The notes beneath the pieces are model-generated. The model ran no database searches. It saw only the letters and a program-made list of their open reading frames with translations, and was not told the origin of the DNA. Of a DNA stretch of 64,000 nt, positions 21,836 through 32,589 are shown piece by piece (the first letter of the stretch is position 1; every line of letters begins with the position of its first letter). The position numbers and the translations under genes were made by a program. Location: positions 209,687,578 to 209,751,577 of the forward strand of contig NC_079147.1 of the NCBI RefSeq assembly GCF_945859685.1, read 5' to 3'. The stretch is from Eupeodes corollae. Taxonomy: Eukaryota; Arthropoda; Insecta; Diptera; Syrphidae.

Positions 21836-23136
21836 TGAGTGTAAAATCAAAGAAATCCAAAAAAATCAAGTATGGCAACACTGAATAAAAAACAGGGAAG
21901 AAATGTCAAAATCAACCAATTTTGGGTGATTTTTTTTTTAAAGTGAACTTTAAAAATTCATTTAAATTAGAAATAAATGTTTTGTCGCTTTAAAATTGCT
22001 ATAATTATTATTTATTTTCACATAACTATAAAATAAAAAAATCCGCGTGAAAAGATATGTTTCCTATCACTTCAGCAGTCCATCTACATATACAGTCTTA
22101 TTTAATAGAATTCGCTAAACAGATGAATAGTTATACAGTAAATAAGGATTTATGTAGGCTCTATGTAACGTTGCGAAAATTCCTATTTATACAAAATTCT
22201 GCTATAAATTTTAGTTATACAATGCTTATATCAAAAAAAATACCAAAATGTCTATAAAATCAGCTTGTTGTCATAACAACTAAAATATAACAAAATAATT
22301 CCAATTTTTTTTATGATATTCTCTTTCGAAAATCTATATTTTTTAAATTCTTCGTTTCTTCGGCTCACGAGCTAAACTGGAGAGGCATTATTGTTTTCTT
22401 TTTAATTTGAAAATGTAGAGAAATCAAAACTATATTTAGGAAATAATAATAACAATAATTTCCTTATGTAGGCCTCAAAATGCGTTTAACTTATTATGGT
22501 ACTATGCAACCTTGCATAAGTTTAAGAGATTATAGAGTTTACATAATTGTATGTAGGCTCTATACAGCGTTTATAAATAAGACTGATAGTATATTCTATA
22601 ATAACAATATGTAGTTATTCTTTTCAAATATTTATTTTGCTACAACCAGAAACGCATTCATGTTAAGTTGTTGCTGTCACTACTTGTTGTCAACGATCAG
22701 CTGCAGCCTATAGCTGTATGTTATTCATTACATGTACATCCAATCAAGATAAATATTATGTCTTATACTATCACACAAAATTTCAGTTTTTATCGCATTT
22801 TCTGCAATAATTGCATTTTGTATTTCATTATTATGTTTAGTTTTTGTTTTGCACTTGCAATGTCTAAAGATCCATTACAAAACTTATCGTCAACGTCTTT
22901 AAGGTACCCTCATTCTCTCTTCACTGCTTCCACGGTTATCGGTTATCGTATCCACTTATTAAAAGTTCCTTTCATTTGTTGAATGGAGCTTTTCGTTTAA
23001 CGAAGACTAAACTTTAATTCGGTGACGCATCGAGCTTCTAGATTGAAGATTGTAACGACTTCAGGAAATCCCCGGATTATAAATTCCACTTTTCGGCAAA
23101 TTCTCTATTTTCACTTTTCATCAAAATACCAAAAAG

Positions 23137-23203
23137 GTAAATATATGCAAAACAAAAAACAATATTAATAATAATTCTAACTCTCTTCCAACAATAAATT
23201 TAG
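23137..23203 (+). other. Candidate 5' UTR intron of Kelch B
   Basis: Donor AAG|GTAAAT at 23137 and acceptor aatttag ending at 23203 would give a 67-bp intron, a typical short fly intron, ending 10 bp before the start codon. Kelch A shows the same layout with a longer intron. Inferred from motifs only. Confidence 0.45.
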
Positions 23204-23213
23204 TGCCCTTATA

Positions 23214-24530
23214 ATGCAAGACCAAACATCTTCAACACCAAACTTTGCACCTAAGAACTATCCGTTACAACTTGGAGCAAAACTCCTTTCATTCGCTGAG
23301 GACAAAACATTTTCCGATATTTGTATAATTTCTTCCGATAACGTGCAATTCCATGCTCACAAATGTGTCCTTTCGGCATTCAGTGATTACTTCATGGTGA
23401 TGTTTACAGGTAGCCTTAAGGAGGCAAAAGCCAGTTCGGTTAAAATCCACAAAGTAAATGGAAACATTTTCAAACTCTTGTTGACTTTTATGTACACTGG
23501 ACAAATTAAACTTGAAAACGACACAATGGAGGAAATGTTCAGATGGGCGCTCTTCTTTCAAATTCATCCCCTAATAGTTAAATGTAAACGCTTCATGGAA
23601 AATAATATGAATGCTGAAAACTGCTTAAGCATAGCCAATTTTGCTATTCAACATGACATGACTGAGCTATTTGAGAAAGCTTCAAAGTTCGCAAGTGAAC
23701 ACTTTGAAAATGTAGCTAAATATAAAGGTTTTCTAAAGTTGAATAATAATACATTGCTTAACATAGTTTCGAGTGCAGATCTTTGTGTGACCACAGAAGA
23801 AGCAGTTTTTTTAAACCTCATCAAATGGATCAATTACGACAAACCGAACCGTGAGAAAACTTCTTTCAACTTGATTTCCAAAATCCGATTTAAGCAATTA
23901 AATGCGGACTTTATCAAAGAGCATAGATCAAAGCTTCCATATCAACTAGAGTATATGGAATTGGTCTGTACTTGGCTTGAATATCACCTATCTTCCAAAA
24001 ATCGAAATGATATGAGAGGAGTAACCATTAAACGACCAAAAGCAGGTGGAATCACTTTTGTTGACCGGCGAAACAATATGAATCCTAACTCATTTAACTC
24101 AAACATTTGGACTCGCGAGGAGGCTTCGAAACTACCACATCAGTTCTATGACATCATTGGCGTGGACCATGAAATTGTTTTTTCGTGCGAAGGTCATTGC
24201 CTTGCAAGTTTTAATCTTTACAACCGGGAAATAAAGCTTTTACCTCCAATGAAAGTACCACGTAAAGGTTATGCATTGGCAGTACTTGAAAAATGCATAT
24301 ATGTCGTCGGTGGCTATAACGACAAATATGAATGGCAAAATGTTGTTGAACGGTTTAATTTAAATAGACATATTTGGGAGGATGTAACTCCAATGAATAA
24401 CATACTTGTGTCACCAAAAGCAACTGCTTGTAACAATCAGGTGTACGTAGTGGGTGATGAATCCCTAACTATGGAATGCTTTGATTCTATGAGAAGTGTA
24501 TGGACGTCGACAAGTTTCCGTAGAAACTAA
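23214..24530 (+). CDS. BTB-BACK-Kelch protein (Kelch B), short C-terminus
   Basis: Single-exon gene of 438 residues. BTB at about 24-131 (FSDICIIS, HAHKCVLSAFSDYF, LLTFMYTGQI); BACK at about 136-240 (CLSIANFAIQ, LIKWINYD, EHRSKLP); Kelch region from about 280 (ALAVLEKCIYVVGGYN, IWEDVTPM, VYVVGDESLTMECFD). It is clearly paralogous to Kelch A along its whole length but ends at WTSTSFRRN, where Kelch A continues for about 110 more residues and two further blades. An incomplete propeller would be expected to alter or lose substrate binding. The same early stop exists in the partial copy at 1-285, so truncation preceded the duplication. A cullin-adaptor role is family knowledge only. Confidence 0.9.
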   Translation: MQDQTSSTPNFAPKNYPLQLGAKLLSFAEDKTFSDICIISSDNVQFHAHKCVLSAFSDYFMVMFTGSLKEAKASSVKIHKVNGNIFKLLLTFMYTGQIKLENDTMEEMFRWALFFQIHPLIVKCKRFMENNMNAENCLSIANFAIQHDMTELFEKASKFASEHFENVAKYKGFLKLNNNTLLNIVSSADLCVTTEEAVFLNLIKWINYDKPNREKTSFNLISKIRFKQLNADFIKEHRSKLPYQLEYMELVCTWLEYHLSSKNRNDMRGVTIKRPKAGGITFVDRRNNMNPNSFNSNIWTREEASKLPHQFYDIIGVDHEIVFSCEGHCLASFNLYNREIKLLPPMKVPRKGYALAVLEKCIYVVGGYNDKYEWQNVVERFNLNRHIWEDVTPMNNILVSPKATACNNQVYVVGDESLTMECFDSMRSVWTSTSFRRN

Positions 24531-27500
24531 AGATATAAACTATGTGCTTTCCTAATTCTGTAATGGTTTTCAAAGTTCTGTTGGTCCAAAGTCTATTTCA
24601 TTATTTTGTAATGTATGACTTTTTAATGTATTTTGTTTAACATTTTATCTAATTTTAAATTAAAATACATGTTCGCGAGTTTTGGGTCTTTTTGTGTAGA
24701 ACATTTCAAACAAAAATATTGAAAAATGTAATTTTTAGGGATACAGAATTCTGAGAAAAGTAACTTTGAGGTTAAGTATAATAATTTTTACAGGGTTTTA
24801 TTTTTACAGCATTGTTTTATAGAGAATTTTTAATTTCCAGTACATATTTTGAAATTAATAAATTTAATATAAACTTCATATAGAATCCTAAAGTACAGTA
24901 TTTTTTAACGTTTCTGATTTTAGAATTTATTTCTCTTTTCTTATTTGTTGTGATGTGTTGAAGTTGAAAGAACAAACTGAATAACGTTATTTTTAAATTT
25001 GTTTGTCCATTTTAGTAGTCTCTAAACATGTTTCGGAGGTAGTAAATTAATTGTTCCAACTCCAGAATTATTTGACAGAATCATCGGGCAGCTGCCAAAA
25101 ATGTGGGCCAGCTGCCAAAATCAAAAATTACATTCCCATTAAGGCAACTTTAATGGAAAGTTAGTCAAGAAAATTCTACCTAACTTTTAAGTCAAGTTCA
25201 CTTTTTTTTCAAAATGACAGTTGATTCTGTTTTTTCATTTAACTAAAAGCTGAACTTTATTACTCTATGATTCATTTATTTTCTTCAAAACATCATTTAA
25301 TGCTTTCTGTAAAAGGTTTCCTTAAAAATTTGAAAAGAAATAACTAATTTTTCTTTACAATAAAAAATTCAAATCGTGATGGACTTGTAGCTTTGCCTGA
25401 GGAGTGTTTTGTAGACAATAATTTTGTTGGTACTTTTTATACTATGAATTTTAAGTAGAGGTTTGCGAAGTAAAGTTCTGAATTTAAAATGCATGACACT
25501 TGAAAATTTGACTAGGTGCCTTTGTGAAATGAAGTTGACTGCATATGAAGTCCCTTATAACCTGCCCATTGTCTTTCAATTAAGGCAACTTTATTGAAAA
25601 ATTCACTGAAAAGTTAATCAAGAAAAATTCGCCTAACTATCAAGTCAAGTCCTCAACGGACTGTAATGCCACGTTAAGCAAGTTAGTAAGCTTTTGTACT
25701 ATGAACTTAAAGTAGAGGTTTGTAAATAAAAAAGTTCTGAATTTTTATTTTATGAAACTTGATAAACTAACTAGTTGCCTTGGTTAAAGTGCACGTTCCA
25801 AGAATGAAGTTGACAGCAAATGAAGTCCCTTATGTTGGCGTTACCGGTCCATTCTGTAATAGAAAACAGTGGGCAGTTTCTAGTACCTGATTGGGAATTT
25901 GACTGGAAATTTAGTCTAGAAGAATCTCCCGAACTATGTCAAAGTGACAGTTGATCATGTTTTTTCACTTAACTGGACGCTGAACTTTATTACTCTATGA
26001 TTTATTTATTTTCTTCACAATTCCATTTTATTTTTTGTGTTATAGGTTTCTTTGTAACATTGGCCTTAAAATACAAAATACGAATTGTTATGGGTTTGTA
26101 GCTTGCCTGAGGAGTGTTTTGTAGACATAATATGTTTGTAAGTTTTCGTATTATGAACTAATAGTAGAGGTGTGTGAAAAAAGCTTTTAAGTTTGAAATG
26201 CTTGACACTTAAAAAAATAAATAGTTCGCTTGGTTAAAATTAATGTTAAAAAATGCAGTTGACTGCAAATGAAGTCCTTAACATTGCGTGAACTTGTGTA
26301 TTTTGTAAAATTTTAGTATTGAGCAGATTCAAAAGACATAAGGGACTTAAAGCTAAGGCAAGTTTCTAGTATCTGATTGGTCAGCAGTCAAAAACTTGAG
26401 TTCCATTTAAGACAACTTTAATGAAAAGATGGCTGGAAGCTAAGTCATGAAAATTCTGCCTTACTATCAAGTCAAGCCCACTTTATGTCAAAAGGTTAAC
26501 TGTCATATTGATATATATACGTATATGATGAATAACAGGACTAGCTGCACCTCGCGGGGTTACTCGTGTAATTTATTTTATAACACATTTTGGTTAGCAC
26601 AAAAAAGGTTTTACTGACCGAACTTTAAAAGATAAAAGTATGCTGTCGCGGACTTTTTTTAAGAACTATTAAAGATGAACAATTCTCTCATAAATTATTT
26701 TAGCACGCAAGGTTTCCCCGATTTTGAAACTTTCCTACTTAGTAATCCGCTTGTATGAGTCTTAGAGCGATGTTAGCCCATAGTTTTCTTCAATAAATTA
26801 TCTATCACTAAATGAAAAGAAAACCCGATCAGTTATTCTTGAGATAAGCAAAAATTGAAAGATTTGTACTTTTCTTAAATCTTTATTCGAATTTATGTTG
26901 TTTGTTTTCCAAGACTAAAGAAAAATGTTGGTGAAAATACTCATAGGGAAAATTCAAAGGGTAAGTAAATTTTTCTAATTTAAATTAAAGCCTCAATTTT
27001 AATGTCTAAGGCTGAGTTTGCACTTCAAACTGTTGCATAAAAATGCATTATTGAATTTTAATTAAATATTAATTGCAGAGGATTCCACTAATGAGGGTTC
27101 TTTGCAAAAGCTACCTGAATTTATTCTCGAAATTTTCAGGTAGGCTATCGAAATACATTTTCGACAGGTATTTAAAAATATAAATTGAAAAGGGAAAAAG
27201 AAGATTGAAAAGCCTGAGAAAGTTGAGTTTTGATAGTAATTAAGGTGAAACACTCTAAAGACCGAGTTGAGCAGAATTTGGTTATTCGAAAAAGTTTTTA
27301 AATCGCGATCTAAATAAAACAAGACATAATTAATATTGCGAATATTTGTATTCTTTCGATTGGACGATTTTTAACCAGGCTAATCCAAAAAGTATTGAAC
27401 CGCAATAATTGTATGTTATATTGAATAAGTACTAAAAAGATTAATCCATTTATTTCTCTCTTTTTGAAGGTAGATTATCCAAAATGGAAAATCAACAGAA

Positions 27501-28092
27501 GTCGATTTCAGTTTTGAAATCTAACAAATTTGCATCGGAATTAAGTGAAAAACTTTTCTCGTTCAGTGAGAACAAAACATTTTCCGACATTTCCATAATA
27601 GCTTCTGACGATGTTATATTTCATGCCCACAAATGTGTCTTATCGGCTTTTAGTGATTATTTTATGACAATGTTTGCAAGCGGTCTGAAAGAGGCACTAG
27701 CCAATGAAGTTAAAATCCATGAGTTTAACGGAAATATATTGAAACCGATATTGAAGTTTTTGTACACTGGGCAAATTAAGTTTAACAATGAAACAATTGA
27801 AGAAATTTTGAGAGCGGCCAACTTTTTCCAAATCCAACCATTAACCAATGAATGCTATGAATTTATGGCTGAGAAATTGGATGTGAAAAATTGTTTGGGC
27901 ATAACAATTTTTGCCGATCAAAATGGTTTGATTGAACTCTTTAAAAAAGCCTCAAATTTTGCAAGTGCGAATTTTGAAAAAATCTGCAGCTGTAGTGATT
28001 TTCTCAAACTTGATGAGGATCAATTAGGAGCAATAGTTTCGAGCGAAGACCTGTGTGTGACTTCGGAGGAGAAAGTCTTTTTCAATATCATT
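24246..28092 (+). repeat. Tandem duplication block, copy 2 (matches 1-3847)
   Basis: Collinear with 1-3847 at offset 24245, including the repeat-rich spacer (25075-26505), the candidate Kelch A 5' UTR donor (26961) and acceptor (27469). It stops at 28092 within Kelch A, where a PIF/Harbinger fragment begins. Confidence 0.93.
24531..27483. other. Kelch B to Kelch A spacer, copy 2
   Basis: No gene. Same content as 286-3238: AATAAA at 24857-24862, degenerate repeat units at 25075-26505, and the candidate Kelch A leader intron at 26961-27469. Confidence 0.5.
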
Positions 28093-28110
28093 CCAATGCA
28101 GGAGATTTGA
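27484..28110 (+). pseudogene. Kelch A, copy 2, broken in the BACK domain
   Basis: The first 203 codons match Kelch A (BTB plus most of BACK) with a single residue change (Leu100 to Phe). At 28092 the sequence switches to antisense Harbinger transposase DNA, adding PMQEI before a stop. The predicted product of 208 residues has no Kelch propeller. Its upstream region, including the candidate leader intron, is intact, so it could still be transcribed. A BTB-only protein could in principle dimerise with the intact paralogues; that is speculation. Confidence 0.88.
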
Positions 28111-28658
28111 TGGCAATGTGCGTTCCATCAACGCATCCTATTACTCCCGGAAAGCCAAATTTTTCGAAGAAATGTAGTCTCATTTCTTCCTTTTCCTCGT
28201 GGTTTAATTTAAAGTTAATCCATTTTGTGCCAAGTTTGACTTCCAGTTTATTTAAAACAATTTTTATGCACTTGGATACCGATGATTGGGACATCTTAAG
28301 TGTCGCATCTTTTCCGACTCCAAATTGGTAGCCTCCTTCGGCAAAAAAGCGCAAGGTTGAAGCTAGCATTAAAATGGGCGGTATGGACAAAGAAGTTCCC
28401 CCCTGTATCTCGATGGAAAGCTCATCCAAGACATATTTAAATGCCCGTTTATTGAGGCGAAAGTTCCTTACAAATCTACAAAACAAAATCAATTTAGTCA
28501 AAAGGATTTATTTTTGCAATAGAAAAATTTCACATCAATTTTATAGGTACTTACTTTAAATCGTCCAACTCAAACGGATTTGATGCGTCCATAATCCTTC
28601 TTCTAAGAACATGATCTCGTTCTTCGCCATTAGAATTAAGCAACAAAACTACTGCCAT
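28093..28658 (-). pseudogene. HARBI1-like transposase, truncated
   Basis: Exon 1 runs from 28658 down to 28555 (starts MAVVLLLNSNGEERDHVLRR) and ends at a good donor (GTAAGTACC). Exon 2 starts at 28475 after TTGTAG and continues FVRNFRLNKRAFKYVLDEL. It reaches the conserved DDE-type segment GVIGCVDGTHIAI, where the first catalytic Asp sits, and is then lost at the breakpoint. Residues such as LRFFAEGGYQFGVGKDATLKMSQSSVSKCI are typical of PIF/Harbinger nucleases. The second and third catalytic residues are missing, so it cannot be active. Reading is open in both exons, so decay is recent. Confidence 0.88.
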
Positions 28659-29148
28659 TGTTTACTTTCTCGAAAATAAGAAAAACTACATCGATTTGAA
28701 GTTTATAAACTTTGATTGTTTTCATTTCAATTGAAAGTGTGACCATGTGTGACGATTATACAAAACATATTAAACGGTATAAACACAACATGAAAATTCA
28801 AACCAAAATGGTTACGTTAGTTAAAAAAATGTTTAATTTCATGTCTTGAATGTTTTTCTTTATCACTTTATTAACTTTACTTTATTTTTCAATTCAGAAA
28901 CTGTTAATCTGTGACAAACTCTGAATTAAAAATAAGTCTCTTCGAAAATAAAAATGTAGTGTGGTCACACTAAATCAAATCAAAATGTCAAATCATTTAG
29001 AACAGCTGATCTCCAAAATACTGTTCATTTCGGTTCATTTTCTGCAATGAATATTTTTCATTCGAATCTCAAAATTAACAAAATTCATTCGAACGAATAA
29101 ATCTAGTCACTCGAATCAACGTTTCGTTCGAATCTCAAAATAAGCATG
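28093..29148 (-). mobile_element. PIF/Harbinger element, 5' part only
   Basis: Minus-strand element fragment between block 2 and block 3. It holds the first two transposase exons and about 490 bp of upstream non-coding DNA that includes a twice-repeated word (attcgaatctcaaaat and ttcgaatctcaaaataa near 29062 and 29130). The element is cut inside the catalytic domain at 28092/28093. Its outer end probably lies at about 29148, next to a 'taatt' site of the Kelch A leader; I could not confirm a terminal inverted repeat. Confidence 0.75.
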
Positions 29149-29568
29149 ATTAATTGCAGAGGATTCCACTAACGAGGGTTCTTTGCAAAAGCTACCTGAA
29201 TTTATTCTCGAAATTTTCAGGTAGGCTATGGAAATACATTTTTGACAGGTACATATTTAAAAATATAAATTGAAAAGGGAAAAAGAAGATTGAAAAGCCT
29301 AAGAAAGTTGAGTTTTGATAGTAATCAAGGTGAAACACTCCAAAGACCGAGTTGAGCAGAATTTGGTTGTTCGAAAAAGTTTTTAAATCGCGATTTAAAT
29401 AAAACAAGACACAATTAATATTGTGAATATTTGTATTCTTTCGATTGGACGATTTTTAACCAAGCTAATTCAAAAAGTATTGAACCGCAATATTTGTATG
29501 TTATATTGAATAAGTACTAAAAAGATTAATCCATTTATTTCTCTCTTTTTGAAGGTAGATTATCCAAA
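29149..29568 (+). promoter_or_regulatory. Shortened 5' flank of Kelch A, copy 3
   Basis: Only the last 420 bp of the Kelch A upstream region are present. The acceptor before the start codon (ending 29554) is kept, but the candidate leader exon and its donor (2716 in copy 1) are replaced by the Harbinger fragment. Substitutions are denser here than in block 2, and there is a 4-bp insertion near 29250. Confidence 0.5.
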
Positions 29569-31230
29569 ATGGAAAATCAACAGAAGTCGATTTCAGTTTT
29601 GAAATCTAACAAATTTGCATCGGAATTAAGTGAAAAACTTTTCTCGTTCAGTGAGAACAAAACATTTTCCGACATTTCCATAATAGCTTCTGACGATGTT
29701 ATATTTCATGCCCACAAATGTGTCTTATCGGCTTTTAGTGATTATTTTATGACAATGTTTGCAAGTGGTCTGAAAGAGGCACTAGCCAATGAAGTTAAAA
29801 TCCATGAGTTTAACGGAAATATATTGAAACCGATATTGAAGTTTTTGTACACTGGGCAAATTAAGCTTAACAATGAAACAATTGAAGAAATTTTGAGAGC
29901 GGCCAACTTTTTCCAAATCCAACCATTAACCAATGAATGCTATGAATTTATGGCTGAGAAATTGGATGTGAAAAATTGTTTGGGCATAACAATTTTTGCC
30001 GATCAAAATGGTTTGATTGAACTCTTTAAAAAAGCCTCAAATTTTGCAAGTGCGAATTTTGAAAAAATTTGCAGCTGTAGTGATTTTCTCAAACTTGATG
30101 AGGATCAATTAGGAGCAATAGTTTCGAGCGAAGACCTGTGTGTGACTTCGGAGGAGAAAGTCTTTTTCAATATCATTAAATGGATCAATTACGATAAGGA
30201 AAATCGAGAAAAAAAGGCCTTCAACTTGATTTCCAAAGTACGTTATTGGCTGTTGAGCTTGGACTTCATCAAGCAACATAGATCAAAACTCCCCCATCAG
30301 GTGGAGTACCTTGAAACGGTCTGCACTTGGCTTGAATGGCATTCCTCCCCCGATGGCCGTCGAGCAATGAAGCCAATGGAATTTTCGAAACCCAGTAAGC
30401 CTCATGGACTATTGTTAGTTGGTGGCGGAGGTATACAGACTTATGATGCAGAATTGAATATTTGGTCTTTTGAATTCATTCCGAAACTGCCATTTCGATT
30501 TGATAAGATTGTTGCCCTCCAGAATAAGCTTATTTTGTCTTGGCTCGAGAAACCTCTAACATGCCTCGACCTTCGAACGCAAGCAGTCACAACCTTGCCC
30601 GGAATGCATATTCAGCGTCGTGGCTATGGATTGGCTGTGTTGAATAATGAATTGTACGTCGTCGGTGGCCAGAAGTATTTATCACCTTGGAAACGAGTTG
30701 TCGAGAAATATAACTTCTCTACTGAAAAATGGTACGACGTCGCTCCTATGAATACAATATTTTCCTCGCCCAAAGTTGCTGTAGCCAATGATAAGTTGTA
30801 TGTTGTTGGCGATAGATCAACCACCATGGAATCGCTTAATCCTAGCACAAATGAATGGACATCGAATCCCATTGCAGATTTACCTAAGTCAGCATTTGGA
30901 TTTACAGAGGTTGCTGGAGATCTATACAAAATCGGAGGAGCCCAATACGGCGACACGAGGTACGGAAAAGATGTTTATTTTAAAAGCGTTCACAGCTTTG
31001 ATACTTTAAGTTGTGTTTGGACTCAGAGGGCACAAATGAAAATAGCATTAGCTGATCCACATTGCATATCATGGAACAATCGTTTGATAACTTGTGGTGG
31101 TCGCGATGAAACAGGCACTTATCTTAATTTGGTCCAAGAATACAATCCGAACTCAAACGAGTGGAGAACTTTGGCTCAAATGATCGAATATAATTATTTA
31201 AACGAATATGCTCTTATTGAATTAAATTAA
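29569..31230 (+). CDS. BTB-BACK-Kelch protein (Kelch A, copy 3)
   Basis: Intact 553-residue paralogue of the gene at 3239-4900, with the same BTB (about 24-131), BACK (about 136-240) and Kelch region (from about 278). I count four residue differences, all in the propeller half (Phe to Leu in LTC(F/L)DLR, Arg to Gly in LP(R/G)MH, Gln to His in KSV(Q/H)SF, Ser to Leu in NY(S/L)NEY), against roughly six silent ones in the same gene. AATAAA at 31425-31430. Its far upstream promoter region has been replaced, so its expression may differ from copy 1. A cullin-3 adaptor role is family knowledge. Confidence 0.93.
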   Translation: MENQQKSISVLKSNKFASELSEKLFSFSENKTFSDISIIASDDVIFHAHKCVLSAFSDYFMTMFASGLKEALANEVKIHEFNGNILKPILKFLYTGQIKLNNETIEEILRAANFFQIQPLTNECYEFMAEKLDVKNCLGITIFADQNGLIELFKKASNFASANFEKICSCSDFLKLDEDQLGAIVSSEDLCVTSEEKVFFNIIKWINYDKENREKKAFNLISKVRYWLLSLDFIKQHRSKLPHQVEYLETVCTWLEWHSSPDGRRAMKPMEFSKPSKPHGLLLVGGGGIQTYDAELNIWSFEFIPKLPFRFDKIVALQNKLILSWLEKPLTCLDLRTQAVTTLPGMHIQRRGYGLAVLNNELYVVGGQKYLSPWKRVVEKYNFSTEKWYDVAPMNTIFSSPKVAVANDKLYVVGDRSTTMESLNPSTNEWTSNPIADLPKSAFGFTEVAGDLYKIGGAQYGDTRYGKDVYFKSVHSFDTLSCVWTQRAQMKIALADPHCISWNNRLITCGGRDETGTYLNLVQEYNPNSNEWRTLAQMIEYNYLNEYALIELN

Positions 31231-31724
31231 ACAAATATAATCTTAAAAGTACAATATTCAAGGTCTGCAAAAATTCAAATTTGTAATCGATTCAAATGAA
31301 ATTGTTATAAAATATGGAACTGTTAAGGGTATATTTAACCATATACTCACAAGACGCACTGAAATAATGTTTTCCAAACTTGAACTATTTCTACCTAAAC
31401 GAAGCCGGATGGGTCAGCTATTTTAATAAAATTTCTTTTTAATTTTATCTCTATATTTTATTAATAAAAAAGAACCCTTCTGTAATCTAACATTCCATTT
31501 GGATTTAATAACAATATCTATAGTTTTTTTTCCTTTGTTTGTAAACAACACTCGATTAAAATAATTAAATATAGAGAACAATACAAATTGAAAGTTATGT
31601 ATTTGTTTCAATAAAAGCTTGATAAAAAGTCTAATAGGTTTAATAAGATTATTATCAATTTAAATGAGGCAACTAATTATAAATAAACAAAACATTTCTT
31701 GTGTTGCATTATTTTTAAAAAAGG

Positions 31725-31732
31725 TATAAAAT
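31725..31732 (+). promoter_or_regulatory. TATA box of P1, copy 3
   Basis: TATAAAAT, 75 bp upstream of the start codon, as in copy 1. Confidence 0.65.
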
Positions 31733-31799
31733 GTCTTTTGTGTAATATTGTGTTATCATTGAAGTTCAAATTCGAGATACCTATTAACAATCCTGAGAA

Positions 31800-32319
31800 A
31801 TGAATATGAATAAGTTAATTATTTTAACAGTTTTTGTTTTTGGATTTGTCCTGATGATGGTAAGTATAAAAATAATCTACAAGGTGATGCAAAAGTATTA
31901 ATAGCCTATTTTTGAAGATGCTTAAATTGGAGAAATTATGGCATACAATGTCGATTCTAATTTGATGTTTGTAAGTAATCATATGTAAACTCGATAATGA
32001 TAACATTTTTGTGCCACCTTGTAAAGTTCGACCACTAAATGCATTTTGGAAACGAAAACCAACGTTTTCTTTACAGAGCATGGTTAAGGCCGATGAAGGA
32101 CACGGTGGATCTATTGTTAAAAATCATCATCCTGGATTTTCGTCATTATTTTCTCAAACTGCAAATTTAAGGCCATTCAATAAGGGAAATAGAAATGAAA
32201 CGGAAGGAAATACGAGTAATAAACATGAGTTAGGCTCAAAAATGCCATTTAGGAGAAACAAAAATGGACAAAAACCGAATGAAAATACTAAAGAAGAGAA
32301 TAAAGAAGAAAATAATTAA
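31800..32319 (+). CDS. Secreted peptide P1, copy 3 (31800-31859, 32077-32319)
   Basis: Same two-exon gene as 5471-5990. Exon 1 encodes the signal sequence, the donor is at 31860, the acceptor ends at 32076, and exon 2 ends in KEENKEENN. The precursor is again 100 residues and differs by one residue (PNEN instead of PNES). Both exons, both splice sites and the TATA box are intact, so the copy is probably functional if copy 1 is. Confidence 0.8.
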
Positions 32320-32589
32320 AAATTTAAACATTAATTGACACAAATTTTAGTTAAATTAAAAAAAAATGTTGTCTTGATTTTATACTTATTAATTATTTAA
32401 AAAAAGGTTGTTCCTTATTGACCGTAAAAATCGTAATAAAAAGGCAAAACCTGTTGTTGTTTTTAAATTTTAATACTTTTTATTCAATAGGTATGCATTT
32501 CGGTTCTCAGCTACGGAACCATTTTCAGCGGACGACAATTAAACATGTTCAGTGGGGTTATTTTTAGTTTTTTAGTTTAGTTCGAAATA

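Larger units (their letters stand above)
20434..23136. other. Unique spacer between P3 and Kelch B
   Basis: AT-rich DNA between the units, containing two palindromic miniature elements (20779-21087, 21610-21835). A pair of direct words 'tgtaggctctat' lies near 22153 and 22551. Several short open frames lack any support. A possible TATA (gattataaattcc) lies at about 23076-23088, upstream of Kelch B. Confidence 0.45.

Noticed and set aside
22057..22982. Short plus-strand frames (22057-22257, 22668-22982) upstream of Kelch B
   Set aside because: AT-rich chance frames without signal sequence, splice logic or similarity. The inverted 'agtcttattta' words nearby were too weak to define an element.
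28053..28331. Plus-strand 92-residue frame at the Kelch A break
   Set aside because: It is antisense to the Harbinger transposase exon 2.
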